Assembly (NCBI GenBank): GCA_017307855.1
Contig: JAFKGD010000006.1
Span: 62,001-126,000, forward strand
Length of the DNA: 64,000 nt
Direction of reading: 5' to 3'
Origin: Burkholderiales bacterium
GTDB lineage: Bacteria; Pseudomonadota; Gammaproteobacteria; Burkholderiales; Burkholderiaceae_C
The notes under the pieces are model-generated. The model saw nothing but the letters and a program-made list of their open reading frames with translations, was not told the DNA's origin and did not search any database. Position numbers and translations under genes: made by a program. Positions within the stretch are counted from its first letter, which is position 1; every line of letters starts with the position of its first letter. Below are positions 8,816 through 17,942 of the stretch, piece by piece.

Positions 8816-8965
8816 ACCGGAACAGACCGGACACACGGGGGGAATTCCGGGATTTTGGCACCGGGCCGCATGCTATAACCCGCTGTGCCCCTGGAGACCC
8901 GGTCCATCCTGAATCAGCCGTCAGCCTGACTGAACGGCCTGCCTGCAATCCCCCGCACCCCCTCG

Positions 8966-10249
8966 ATGAAGCGCGGTTTCTACACCATCATGTCAGCGCA
9001 GTTCTGCTCGTCGCTGGCAGACAACGCCATCTTCATCGCCGCCATCGAACTGCTGCGCACCGGCGGCGCCCCCGACTGGCAACGCGCCGCGCTGGTGCCG
9101 ATGTTTGCTTTGTTCTACGTGGTGCTGGCGCCGTTCGTGGGTGCCTTCGCCGACGCCTTGCCCAAAGGCAAGGTCATGTTCGTGAGCAACTTCATCAAGG
9201 TGTTCGGCTGCCTGATGATGCTGTTCGGCTCGCACCCGCTGCTGGCCTATGCCATTGTCGGCCTGGGCGCTGCCGCGTATTCGCCGGCCAAGTACGGCAT
9301 CCTGACCGAGCTGCTGCCGCCTTCGCAACTGGTCAAGGCCAACGGCTGGATCGAGGGCCTCACCATCGGCTCCATCATCCTGGGCGTGCTGCTGGGCGGG
9401 CAACTGGTGGGGCGCCACGTGTCCGACCGCCTGCTCTCGATCGACCTGCCTTTCATCGACACCGGCATCGACACACCGGCCGAAGCCGCCATCTGCGTGC
9501 TGATCTTCGTGTACCTGCTGGCCGCGTGGTTCAACACCCGCATTCCGCACACCGGCGTCGAGATGCGCCCGATGCCGAAGAACCCGCTGGAGATGCTGCC
9601 CGACTTCTGGAGCTGCAACTCGCGCCTCTGGAAAGACAAGCTGGGCCAGATTTCGCTGGCCACCACCACGCTGTTCTGGGGCGTGTCGGGCAACCTGCGC
9701 TACATCGTGCTGGCCTGGGCCGCCGCCGCCCTGGGCTACAGCACCACGCAGGCCTCGTCGCTGGTAGGCGTGGTCGCCATCGGCACCGCCGTGGGCGCGG
9801 TGGTCGCCTCGATGAAGATGAAGCTCGACATGGCCACGCGCGTGATCCCGCTGGGCATCGGCATGGGCCTGCTGGTCATCCTGATGAACTTCATTGACAA
9901 CGTCTGGATGGCCGCGCCGTTCCTCATTCTGCTGGGCGGCCTGGGCGGCTTCCTCGTCGTGCCGATGAATGCGCTGCTGCAGCACCGCGGCCACAACCTC
10001 ATGGGCGCAGGCCGCTCCATCGCCGTGCAGAACTTCAACGAGCAGGCCTGCATCCTGGGCCTGGGCGCGTTCTACAGCCTCTCCACCGGCCTGGGCCTGT
10101 CGGCCTTCGGCGCCATCACCGCGTTCGGCCTGGTGGTGGCCGGCTTCATGTGGATCATCCAGCGCTGGCACGCGCACAATGTGATCCGCCACCGCGCCGA
10201 AGTGGACCACCTGCTGGCCATCGCACGCAGCGATACGCATCACCATTGA
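8966..10249 (+). CDS. lplT: lysophospholipid transporter LplT
   Basis: The 427-aa major-facilitator protein has about twelve membrane segments. In E. coli, LplT flips lysophospholipids across the inner membrane for re-acylation by Aas. The N-terminus (MKRGFYTIMSAQFCSSLADNA) and the YSPAKYGILTELLP segment near residue 108 are typical of LplT. No aas acyltransferase is adjacent, unlike in enterobacteria. A TATAAC-like -10 element lies about 90 bp upstream. The ATG at 8966 is the only start that gives the family N-terminus. Confidence 0.9.
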   Translation: MKRGFYTIMSAQFCSSLADNAIFIAAIELLRTGGAPDWQRAALVPMFALFYVVLAPFVGAFADALPKGKVMFVSNFIKVFGCLMMLFGSHPLLAYAIVGLGAAAYSPAKYGILTELLPPSQLVKANGWIEGLTIGSIILGVLLGGQLVGRHVSDRLLSIDLPFIDTGIDTPAEAAICVLIFVYLLAAWFNTRIPHTGVEMRPMPKNPLEMLPDFWSCNSRLWKDKLGQISLATTTLFWGVSGNLRYIVLAWAAAALGYSTTQASSLVGVVAIGTAVGAVVASMKMKLDMATRVIPLGIGMGLLVILMNFIDNVWMAAPFLILLGGLGGFLVVPMNALLQHRGHNLMGAGRSIAVQNFNEQACILGLGAFYSLSTGLGLSAFGAITAFGLVVAGFMWIIQRWHAHNVIRHRAEVDHLLAIARSDTHHH

Positions 10250-10289
10250 GGCCGCCGCTGGCGGCCACCGGATACACCAGGAGCCCGCC

Positions 10290-10778
10290 ATGACAACCGT
10301 CTACGACTTCGAAGCCCGCCAGATCGGCGGCGCCAACGTGCCGCTGCGTGACCTCCAGGGCCGCGTGCTGCTGATCGTCAACACCGCCAGCAAATGCGGC
10401 TTTACGCCGCAGTTCGAAGGGCTGGAAGAACTTCACCGCAAGTACGGCGCCAGCGGCCTCACCGTGCTGGGTTTTCCGTGCAACCAGTTCGGCAGCCAGG
10501 ACCCGGGCAGCAACGACGAGATCGCCGGCTTCTGCTCCATCAATTACGGCGTCACCTTTCCCATGATGGAGAAGATCGACGTCAACGGCCCCAACGCCGA
10601 TCCGCTCTACAAGTGGCTCACCGCCGAGGCCCCGGGTCTGCTGGGCACCAAGGCGATCAAGTGGAACTTCACCAAGTTCCTGATCGGCAAGGACGGACAG
10701 GTGATCCGGCGCTATGCGCCGACGGACAAACCGAAAGACCTGCAGGCGGATATCGAGCGCGCGCTGGCTTCGGCCTGA
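10290..10778 (+). CDS. glutathione peroxidase-family thiol peroxidase
   Basis: The 162-aa cytoplasmic peroxidase has a cysteine, not selenocysteine, at the catalytic site (C36 in NTASKCGFTPQ). The family GFPCNQFG motif near residue 71 and the tryptophan/asparagine pair in KWNFTKFLI near residue 125 are also present. Such bacterial GPx proteins usually use thioredoxin to reduce organic hydroperoxides. AGGAG precedes the ATG at 10290. It starts 40 bp after lplT in the same direction, so the two may be co-transcribed. Confidence 0.93.
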   Translation: MTTVYDFEARQIGGANVPLRDLQGRVLLIVNTASKCGFTPQFEGLEELHRKYGASGLTVLGFPCNQFGSQDPGSNDEIAGFCSINYGVTFPMMEKIDVNGPNADPLYKWLTAEAPGLLGTKAIKWNFTKFLIGKDGQVIRRYAPTDKPKDLQADIERALASA

Positions 10779-10803
10779 CACGGCGCCCCGCACGCCGCCC
10801 AGC

Positions 10804-11259
10804 TCACCGCGCGCAGGCGTGCCAGTCGGTGCTGCCGCTGGCCACCCAGCCCGGATCTCGCGCCGTGGCCGCCACGCAGGCGAGCCGCCGGCCCTCTCCG
10901 TAGTTTTTATCGGCGATCGCGCAGCTGTCGGTCGCCAGGCAACTCTGGCTGCCCGTGCTGTCGTACTGATAGCGCCAGCGCAGATCGATCGCGGCCACGG
11001 CGCGCCGTGCGCCGGCCGCCGCGCAATCGCCATCCGTGACCCAGGCCTGGGCGTCGTTGTGCGTCATCACGCCGAACTCGTAGGCATTGGCGTAGCGGAT
11101 GTGCAGGCAGAACGGCGCCGGGGTCGAACCGGCTGCCAGGGCACCGGGGGCCGGGGTGCTCTGGATGCGGATCTCGGCGGAGGAAGGCTGGCGGTTGGCG
11201 CAGCCCGACAACAGCATGACGGCGACGAGGGCCGTGGCGACAGGAATGGCGTTCTTCAT
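10804..11259 (-). CDS. putative lipoprotein, unknown function
   Basis: The 151-aa product starts with a lysine-containing hydrophobic signal and a lipobox (LLSGC, cysteine at about residue 20). A short Ser/Pro/Ala-rich linker and a cysteine-rich C-terminal domain with several likely disulfides follow. I chose the ATG at 11259 because it places the lipobox correctly and has GGAGCC upstream. A longer frame begins 27 codons earlier without signal-like features. No family is recognised. It ends 25 bp from the convergent peroxidase gene and lies downstream of glcF. Confidence 0.7.
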   Translation of the reverse strand: MKNAIPVATALVAVMLLSGCANRQPSSAEIRIQSTPAPGALAAGSTPAPFCLHIRYANAYEFGVMTHNDAQAWVTDGDCAAAGARRAVAAIDLRWRYQYDSTGSQSCLATDSCAIADKNYGEGRRLACVAATARDPGWVASGSTDWHACAR

Positions 11260-11360
11260 GCTTCGGCTCCACGAGAGGATTGATCGGCGGCAAGTATCGG
11301 CGCTCCGCCAGGCTTCGTCGAGCCGCACGCGCGTCCGCAAGGATCAAGAGCCGTGTGTCG

Positions 11361-12617
11361 TTAACCGCCGGCTGCGAGCGCCTCGTCCAGCAACTCCACC
11401 CAATGCCGCACCGGCACGCCCGTGCCGCTCTGCAGATGCGTGATGCATCCGATGTTGGCCGACGCAATCACCACGGGCGCCAGCGCCTGCAGGTGCCCCA
11501 GCTTGCGGTCGCGCAGCGGATACGCCAGCTCGGGCTGCAGCACCGAGTAGGTGCCGGCCGAACCGCAGCACAGGTGCGATTCGCTGGCCGCCACGCGGAT
11601 GTCGAAGCCCAGCGCGCCCAGGTGCTTCTCGACGCCGCCGCGCAGCTTCTGGCCGTGCTGCAGCGTGCACGGCGGGTGGTAGGCGATGGGGCCGGCCGGT
11701 GGCGTGATGGTGGCGCCGTGCGCCTGCAGCGCGGGCACGAGGTCGGGCAACAGCTCGCTCAGGTCGCGCGTCAGGTCGCTGATCGCGCGGGCCTTGTCGG
11801 CGTACTGCGGATCGTGGCGCAGCAAATGACCGTAGTCGCGCACGGTGGCGCCGCAGCCCGAGGCATTCATGACGATGGCTTCGACCGGCTCCTGGCCGGG
11901 TGCCGCTTGCAGGTAGGGCCACCACGCATCGACGTTGGCGCGCATCTGCGCGAGGCCGCCGTCGTGGTCGTTGAGGTGGAACTTCACCGCGCCGCAGCAA
12001 CCGGCCCCGGGGGCGACGATGGCGTCGATGCCGGCCGCATGCAGGACCCGAGCGGTGGCAGCGTTGATGTTGGGCGACATGGCGGGCTGCACGCAGCCCG
12101 CCAGCATGAGCATGCGGCGCGCGTGCTGGCCGGCCGCCGGCCACGTACCCGCTTCGCGCGGCTCGGGCACCTTGGCGCGCAAGGTGGCGGGCAGCAGGCC
12201 GCGCACTGATTGGCCCAGTTTCATCGCGGGCGCGAACAGCGGCGACGTGAGGCCCTCTTTCAGCAGCCAGCGCACGGCGCGCTGCGGCGCGGGGCGCGGC
12301 ACACGTTCGTCGACGAGCTTGCGCCCGATGTCGACCAGGTGGCCGTACTGCACGCCGCTGGGGCAAGTGGTTTCGCAGTTGCGGCAGGTGAGGCAGCGGT
12401 CCAGATGCTGCTGCGTGCTGCGCGTGGGCGCTGCGCCTTCGAGCACCTGCTTGATGAGGTAGATGCGGCCGCGCGGACCGTCGAGCTCGTCGCCCAGCAG
12501 CTGGTATGTGGGGCAGGTGGCGGTGCAGAAGCCGCAGTGCACGCACTTGCGCAGGATGGCCTCGGCCTCCTGGCCTTCGGGCGTGCCCTTGAACTCTTCG
12601 GCGAGGTGGGTTTGCAT
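11361..12617 (-). CDS. glcF: glycolate oxidase iron-sulfur subunit GlcF
   Basis: The 418-aa subunit carries electrons from the flavin subunits of glycolate oxidase. Two CxxCxxCxxxCP clusters lie at C25-C35 and C75-C85, each binding a 4Fe-4S centre. Two later CCG-type cysteine-rich segments (GAGCCGAVKFH near 205 and HLCCGSAGTYS near 350) are typical of heterodisulfide-reductase-like domains. It follows glcE by 24 bp on the same strand. The expected third gene, glcD, is not next to it. Confidence 0.93.
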   Translation of the reverse strand: MQTHLAEEFKGTPEGQEAEAILRKCVHCGFCTATCPTYQLLGDELDGPRGRIYLIKQVLEGAAPTRSTQQHLDRCLTCRNCETTCPSGVQYGHLVDIGRKLVDERVPRPAPQRAVRWLLKEGLTSPLFAPAMKLGQSVRGLLPATLRAKVPEPREAGTWPAAGQHARRMLMLAGCVQPAMSPNINAATARVLHAAGIDAIVAPGAGCCGAVKFHLNDHDGGLAQMRANVDAWWPYLQAAPGQEPVEAIVMNASGCGATVRDYGHLLRHDPQYADKARAISDLTRDLSELLPDLVPALQAHGATITPPAGPIAYHPPCTLQHGQKLRGGVEKHLGALGFDIRVAASESHLCCGSAGTYSVLQPELAYPLRDRKLGHLQALAPVVIASANIGCITHLQSGTGVPVRHWVELLDEALAAGG

Positions 12618-12641
12618 CGTCGGTGCGCGTCGTGCGGTGGT

Positions 12642-13838
12642 TCAGAGATCGGCGTACATGCGGCCCGGCCCCAGGACGCCCGCCGGATCGAACTCATGCT
12701 TGAGGCCCCGGTGGATGCGCAGCAGCGATTCGGCCGGCCGCGTGAAGGCGTCGTCGCTGCGGCCGCCATCGTGCGTGCGCCACAGCGTGGCGTGGCCGCC
12801 CACGCGCGACATGACTTCGCGCAACAGCGCGGCATCGGCCAGCGGGCACTGCACCCAGCGCTGCGCGCCGTGCCATTCGATGCGCGTGGGGCCCAGGCCC
12901 AGCGGCGGCGTGGTGTCGGGCACCGACAGGCGCCACAGCGCCTGGCCCGGCGCGGGCGTGAAGAAGGGCTCGGCCTGCTCGCGCCACGCAGACCACAGAG
13001 CGGCGGCTTCGACTTCGTCCAGCGTGCGCCCCCCCTGGGCTTGCGTGAGCGACAGCGTGGCCGAAGCCACGGCGGCGCGGGCGCCAGCCAGGCGCAGCCA
13101 CAGCGTGCCGCCGTCGGTGCCGGCCGCGTCCGGCTGCCAGGCCGAGGCATCGAGCGGCAGCGGCTGCCCGCCCCAGCGATTGAGCAGCGCGATGGCTGCC
13201 GCCTCGGCAATGCCGTCGAAGCGCAGCGTGGCGCGCGCGGGCGGCACGGGCAGCACCTTGAGCGACACCTCGGCGATGAGCGCAAGCGTGCCCCACGAGC
13301 CGGCCATGAGGCGCGACACGTCGTAGCCCGCCACGTTCTTCATCACCTGGCCGCCGAAGCTCAGCACCTCGCCACGGCCGTTGACCACGGTGACGCCGAG
13401 CATGAAGTCGCGCACGCCGCCGCGGCTGGCGCGTGCGGGCCCGGCCAGGCCGGCGGCCACCATGCCGCCCACCGTGGCGCCCGGGCCGAAGTGCGGCGGC
13501 TCGCAGGACAGTTGCTGGCCTTGCGCGGCGAGCGTGGCTTCCAGCTCGTCCAGCGGCGTGCCGGCGTGCACGGTGACGACGAGCTCGCTGGGCTCGTAGC
13601 TGACGATGCCCGTGAGCGCGCGCGTGTCGATCACCTCGCCCGCCAGGCGGGCGCCCAGGAAATCCTTGGTGCCCCCGCCGCGCAGTCGCAGCGGCGTGCC
13701 ATCGGCCGCGGCGGCGCGGATGCGCTGCGCCATCGCCGCGAGCGCGGGATGGGGCGGACGGCCATGCTGCAACAGGGGCGCCGCGTCAGCCGGGGCCGGC
13801 GGTGTGTCGTTGTCGTGAATCTTCATGGGGCGCCCCAT
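12642..13838 (-). CDS. glcE: glycolate oxidase FAD-binding subunit GlcE
   Basis: The product of about 398 aa has a PCMH-type FAD-binding fold. LRGGGTKDF near residue 51 and the GATVGGMVAAGLAGP segment near residue 120 contact FAD. GlcE works with GlcD and GlcF to oxidise glycolate to glyoxylate. Two starts four codons apart (13838 and 13826) are possible and neither has a strong ribosome site. The gene upstream on this strand is an SMP-30-like lactonase rather than glcD. Confidence 0.9.
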   Translation of the reverse strand: MGRPMKIHDNDTPPAPADAAPLLQHGRPPHPALAAMAQRIRAAAADGTPLRLRGGGTKDFLGARLAGEVIDTRALTGIVSYEPSELVVTVHAGTPLDELEATLAAQGQQLSCEPPHFGPGATVGGMVAAGLAGPARASRGGVRDFMLGVTVVNGRGEVLSFGGQVMKNVAGYDVSRLMAGSWGTLALIAEVSLKVLPVPPARATLRFDGIAEAAAIALLNRWGGQPLPLDASAWQPDAAGTDGGTLWLRLAGARAAVASATLSLTQAQGGRTLDEVEAAALWSAWREQAEPFFTPAPGQALWRLSVPDTTPPLGLGPTRIEWHGAQRWVQCPLADAALLREVMSRVGGHATLWRTHDGGRSDDAFTRPAESLLRIHRGLKHEFDPAGVLGPGRMYADL

Positions 13839-13881
13839 GGTAGCGCCGCAGGCGGTGCCGGCACTTGAGCTTTTTGCGCGC

Positions 13882-14817
13882 TCAGTCGACGAAAAAATTC
13901 ACGGGCAGGCCGGGCACGTCCACACGCATCGAGAGAATGCGGCCGGCCTCGGGGTAGCGCGCCAGCTCGGCATCGCTGGCGCCATGGCCGATGCTGGTCA
14001 CATAGAGCGTGCGCAGGTCGTCGCCGCCAAAGCACGGCATCGTGGGCCGCAGCACGGGCAGCGCCACGCTGGCGATCTCGCGGCCTTCGGGCGACAGGCG
14101 CGCCAGACGGGCGCCTTCCATCATGGCCACCCAGTAGCAGCCTTCGGCGTCCACGGCCGCGCCGTCGGGCCGGCCGCCATAGGGCGCGGCGGCAGGATCA
14201 TCCCAGCGCCAGCCGGGTGGCTTGGGCTTGAACTGGTGGAACACGCGGTGGCGCCGCATGGCGTTGGCCGAGGGCTCCCAGTCCCATGCATGCACGACGT
14301 GCTGGGGCGTGTCGGCCCAGTACAGGGTGCGGTCGTCGGGCGCGAAGCCCAGGCCGTTGGCGATGGTGGCGTTGTGGGCCTTCAGCTGCACCTGCGGCTT
14401 GCCGCCATTGCCATTGGTGGGGCGGCAGTCGATGCAGTACAGGTCTGCCTTGCGGGCATCGCGCGGCTCGTAGATGGTGCCGGCCCAGAAGCGGCCCTGC
14501 GCGTCGCACTTGCCGTCGTTGAAGCGCATGGTGTCGGGATCGTGGTTGAAGCGCAGCAGCGGCATCAGCGCGCCGCCCCAGCTGCGCGCGCGGTAGATGC
14601 CGTCGCGCAGCGCGATCACCAGGCCGCCGCTGGCGGCGGGGGCGATGCAGCCAGGCTCGGACGGCATGTCCCACTTTTCGACCGCGCCCGTGAACGCATT
14701 GGCTCGCCTGATCTGGCGCGCGCTGATGTCCACCCAGTACAGCTGGCTCTCCTGTGGATGCCAGAACGGCGATTCGCCGAGCTCGCTGCGCTCGGCCACA
14801 ACGGTCTGCCAGTTCAT
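13882..14817 (-). CDS. SMP-30/gluconolactonase-family protein
   Basis: The 311-aa six-bladed beta-propeller hydrolase is of the SMP-30/LRE type. It shows the metal-ligand glutamate in ELGESPFW (about residue 15), the ANGLGFAPDDRTLYWADT blade near 152 and a DGAAVDAEG metal-site segment near 219. Members open sugar lactones to aldonic acids. Its ATG overlaps the stop of the aldose-epimerase gene as ATGA, so the two are translationally coupled and probably process the same sugar. Confidence 0.9.
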   Translation of the reverse strand: MNWQTVVAERSELGESPFWHPQESQLYWVDISARQIRRANAFTGAVEKWDMPSEPGCIAPAASGGLVIALRDGIYRARSWGGALMPLLRFNHDPDTMRFNDGKCDAQGRFWAGTIYEPRDARKADLYCIDCRPTNGNGGKPQVQLKAHNATIANGLGFAPDDRTLYWADTPQHVVHAWDWEPSANAMRRHRVFHQFKPKPPGWRWDDPAAAPYGGRPDGAAVDAEGCYWVAMMEGARLARLSPEGREIASVALPVLRPTMPCFGGDDLRTLYVTSIGHGASDAELARYPEAGRILSMRVDVPGLPVNFFVD

Positions 14818-15680
14818 TGCACGCTCTCCATCTCGATGGTCATCTGCACGGTCATCGATTCTCCGGGCTGCAGCACGGTGACGCCGAGGTCGGTCGCATC
14901 AGCGCGCCCGCCATGCAGCAGCGCGAGCGCGTTGTTCACGTGGCTCACGGGCTCCACCGCGACGAAGTCGCGCGTGTCGTTGGTGAACACCACCAGCCGC
15001 TTCAGGTCCGAGGTGATGCGCAGGCGCAGCGCCTCGTCGCGCAGGCGCGCCACGCCTTGCCAGCCGTCGAAGCAGTGATCGACGTCCAGCCGCGCGCAGT
15101 CCGCGTCGAGCCCGCGCGCCGCCGCGCGATGCGTGGGCAGCTTGTCCTCGCCCATCTCCCAGCGGCCAGTGGCCTCGAAGGCGATGCGGCTGCGTGTGCG
15201 CTTGACGAAGTACGGATGCCAGCCCAGGCCCATCGGCGCGGGGCCGTGCGACTGGTTGGTGGCCGACAGCGTGAGCTCCAGCGCGCCCTCGCGCAGGCGC
15301 ACCGTCTGCGAGGCGTCGTAGGCGAAGGGCCAGTTTTCGTCGGCGCGGTGCTCGTGCGAGAGCAGCGCGAAGTCGTCCGACTGCTCCAGCACGGCCCAGG
15401 GGCGCTGCCAGCCCACGCCGTGGATGGCATGCGGCTCGGGGGCGTTGTTGCGCACCAGCGGATGGCCCGTACCCTGCCAGAGCAGCGTGGCCTGGCCGAT
15501 GCGGTTGGAGAACGGCACGAGCGGGTAGCAGCCCGAGGCGCGCGCCCGCTCCAGGTCGGTGGGCGGCACCGACCGCAGCACGGCCGCACCGTGGTGCCAG
15601 AGGCCGCTGATGCAGCCCCCGAGATCGGGCCGCAGGTCGCACGCGGTCTGGCCGGCGCGCAGGAGGACGGGTGAGGTCAT
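14814..15680 (-). CDS. aldose 1-epimerase family protein
   Basis: The 288-aa galactose-mutarotase-like beta-sandwich protein has conserved segments NRIGQ and PHAIHGVGW (about residues 66-94) and GWHPYFVK (near residue 160), which carry family histidines. The product would interconvert sugar anomers ahead of dehydrogenase and lactonase steps. I chose the ATG at 15680, with AAGGAG 12 bp upstream. An in-frame ATG nine codons earlier is an alternative. It is the first gene of a coupled pair with the SMP-30 lactonase. No sugar dehydrogenase or transporter is adjacent. Confidence 0.85.
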   Translation of the reverse strand: MTSPVLLRAGQTACDLRPDLGGCISGLWHHGAAVLRSVPPTDLERARASGCYPLVPFSNRIGQATLLWQGTGHPLVRNNAPEPHAIHGVGWQRPWAVLEQSDDFALLSHEHRADENWPFAYDASQTVRLREGALELTLSATNQSHGPAPMGLGWHPYFVKRTRSRIAFEATGRWEMGEDKLPTHRAAARGLDADCARLDVDHCFDGWQGVARLRDEALRLRITSDLKRLVVFTNDTRDFVAVEPVSHVNNALALLHGGRADATDLGVTVLQPGESMTVQMTIEMESVQ

Positions 15681-15786
15681 GGATGGTTCTCGCTCCTTGA
15701 AGCCCATTGTGCCCACCACGCGCGACACGCTGCCATGGGGTGCAACCCCAAGCCGCCGATTGCAGCGCAGCAAAGCCCGGGCAAGG

Positions 15787-15813
15787 AAAAGGGCCGCACG
15801 CGGCGGCCCTTTT
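15787..15813. terminator. bidirectional intrinsic terminator after ilvD
   Basis: AAAAGGGCCGC (15787-15797) pairs perfectly with GCGGCCCTTTT (15803-15813). Both flanks give a T-run after the stem. It lies 20 bp beyond the ilvD stop on the minus strand and upstream of the aldose-epimerase gene. Confidence 0.85.
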
Positions 15814-15832
15814 CAGAAGGTGTGAGTGAGGC

Positions 15833-17701
15833 TCAGTCGTCCAGCAACGAGAGGTCGCGCACGGCGCCCTTGTCGGCCGACATCACCAGCTTGGCATAGG
15901 CCTTGAGCGCGGCCGACACCTTGCGCGGACGCGGCTTGGCAGGCTTCCATCCCTTCGCATTCTGCTCTTCGCGGCGACGGGCCAGCTCGTCATCGGACAC
16001 CAGCACGTCGATCGTGCGGTTGGGAATGTCGATGCGGATGCGATCGCCATTGCGTACCAGGCCGATGGCGCCGCCGGCCGCCGCTTCGGGCGAGCAGTGG
16101 CCGATCGACAGTCCCGAGGTGCCGCCCGAGAAGCGCCCGTCGGTGAGCAGCGCGCACGCCTTGCCCAGGCCCTTGGACTTGATGTAGCTCGTGGGATAGA
16201 GCATTTCCTGCATGCCGGGGCCGCCCTTGGGGCCTTCGTAGCGCACGACCACCACATCGCCGGCTTTCACCTTGTCGGCCAGGATGTTCTCCACGGCCTC
16301 GTCCTGCGACTCGACCACGTGGGCCGGGCCTTCGAACACGAGGATGGATTCGTCGACACCCGCGGTCTTGACCACGCAGCCGTCTTTGGCGATGTTGCCC
16401 GTCAGCACGGCCAGGCCGCCTTCCTTGCTGAAGGCGTGCTCGTACGAGCGGATACAGCCTTCGGCGCGGTCGTCGTCCAGGCTGGGCCAGCGCGTGGCCT
16501 GGCTGAACGCCACCTGCGTGGGGATGCCGGCCGGACCGGCCCTGTAGAAGGTGCGCACGGCGTCGTCCTGCGTGCGCGTGATGTCCCACTGGTCGAGCGC
16601 CTCGCCCAGCGTTCCCGCGTGCACGGTGGGCACGTCGGTGTGCAACCGGCCGGCACGCTCGAGCTCGCCCAGGATGGCCATGATGCCGCCGGCGCGGTGC
16701 ACGTCCTCGATGTGGTACTTGTTGGTGTTGGGCGCCACCTTGCACAACTGCGGCACGCTGCGCGAGAGGCGGTCGATGTCGGCCATGCCGAAGTCGATCT
16801 CCGCCTCCTGCGCGATGGCCAGCAGGTGCAGGATGGTGTTGGTGGAGCCGCCCATGGCGATGTCCAGCGTCATGGCGTTCTCGAACGCCTTGAAGCCCAC
16901 GGCGCGCGGCAGCACGCGCTCGTCGTCCTGCTCGTAGTACTGGCGCGCCAGCTCCACGATGCGGCGGCCGGCGCGCTTGAAGAGCTGCTCGCGGTCGGCG
17001 TGCGTGGCCACCACCGTGCCGTTGCCGGGCAGCGACAGGCCCAGCGCCTCGGTCAGGCAGTTCATGGAGTTGGCCGTGAACATGCCCGAGCACGAGCCGC
17101 AGGTAGGGCAGGCCGAGCGCTCGACTTCGGCCAGGTCGGCGTCGCTCACCTTGTCGTCGGCGGCCATCACCATGGCGTCGATCAGGTCGAGCTTCTTGAT
17201 CTGGATGACCGACTGGCCGTCCTTGCCGGGCACGGCCAGGCGCACCTTGCCGGCTTCCATCGGGCCGCCGGAGACGAAGATCACCGGGATGTTCAGGCGC
17301 ATCGCGGCCATCAGCATGCCGGGCGTGATCTTGTCGCAGTTGCTGATGCACACCATGGCGTCGGCGCAGTGTGCGTTGACCATGTACTCGACCGAGTCGG
17401 CAATGATGTCGCGGCTGGGCAGCGAATACAGCATGCCGTCGTGGCCCATGGCGATGCCGTCGTCCACGGCGATGGTGTTGAACTCCTTGGCAACGCCGCC
17501 GGCGGCTTCGATCTCGCGTGCGACAAGCTGGCCCAGGTCCTTGAGGTGGACGTGGCCGGGCACGAACTGCGTGAACGAATTGACCACCGCGATGATGGGC
17601 TTGGAGAAGTCTTCGTCTTTCATGCCGGTGGCGCGCCACAGGGAGCGCGCGCCCGCCATGTTGCGGCCGGCGGTGGAGGTCTTGGAACGGTATGCGGGCA
17701 T
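15833..17701 (-). CDS. ilvD: dihydroxy-acid dehydratase IlvD
   Basis: The 622-aa enzyme of valine, isoleucine and leucine synthesis matches the long (E. coli-type) IlvD. Cluster and active-site cysteines are in SNCDKITPG near residue 122 and [13 protein letters not shown] near residue 190. The N-terminal [19 protein letters not shown] is the standard start, which fixes the ATG at 17701. A terminator follows. A stem (AGGCCGTC/GACGGCCT, 17755-17784) lies in the upstream region. A second, shorter family member lies at the left end of the window. Confidence 0.97.
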   Translation of the reverse strand: MPAYRSKTSTAGRNMAGARSLWRATGMKDEDFSKPIIAVVNSFTQFVPGHVHLKDLGQLVAREIEAAGGVAKEFNTIAVDDGIAMGHDGMLYSLPSRDIIADSVEYMVNAHCADAMVCISNCDKITPGMLMAAMRLNIPVIFVSGGPMEAGKVRLAVPGKDGQSVIQIKKLDLIDAMVMAADDKVSDADLAEVERSACPTCGSCSGMFTANSMNCLTEALGLSLPGNGTVVATHADREQLFKRAGRRIVELARQYYEQDDERVLPRAVGFKAFENAMTLDIAMGGSTNTILHLLAIAQEAEIDFGMADIDRLSRSVPQLCKVAPNTNKYHIEDVHRAGGIMAILGELERAGRLHTDVPTVHAGTLGEALDQWDITRTQDDAVRTFYRAGPAGIPTQVAFSQATRWPSLDDDRAEGCIRSYEHAFSKEGGLAVLTGNIAKDGCVVKTAGVDESILVFEGPAHVVESQDEAVENILADKVKAGDVVVVRYEGPKGGPGMQEMLYPTSYIKSKGLGKACALLTDGRFSGGTSGLSIGHCSPEAAAGGAIGLVRNGDRIRIDIPNRTIDVLVSDDELARRREEQNAKGWKPAKPRPRKVSAALKAYAKLVMSADKGAVRDLSLLDD

Positions 17702-17847
17702 CGTGATTGACTGAACAGAGGGGTCAGAGGAAGCAGGAAGCCGGCCGCGGAATAAGGCCGTCGTATGGCCCGCGCGGACGGCCTCTTGAGCCGCGCCTGG
17801 GCAGGCCCGCGATTATCCCCGGCCGGCCCGTGCCGGCAGTACCCACG

Positions 17848-17876
17848 AAAAAAAGGGCCCACCTCGCGGCGGGCCC
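17848..17876 (-). terminator. intrinsic terminator of the porin-glnK-amtB operon
   Basis: On the minus strand a GGGCCC-based stem of nine base pairs with one mismatch (17855-17876, loop TCGC on the plus strand) is followed by seven T residues (A-run at 17848-17854 on the plus strand). It lies about 65 bp beyond the amtB stop. Confidence 0.85.
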
Positions 17877-17942
17877 AACATCCAAAGGAGACTCTTGCGT
17901 CCAGCCGGGCCTGCAAGGGACCCGGCCGGTGCTGATCGCAGA

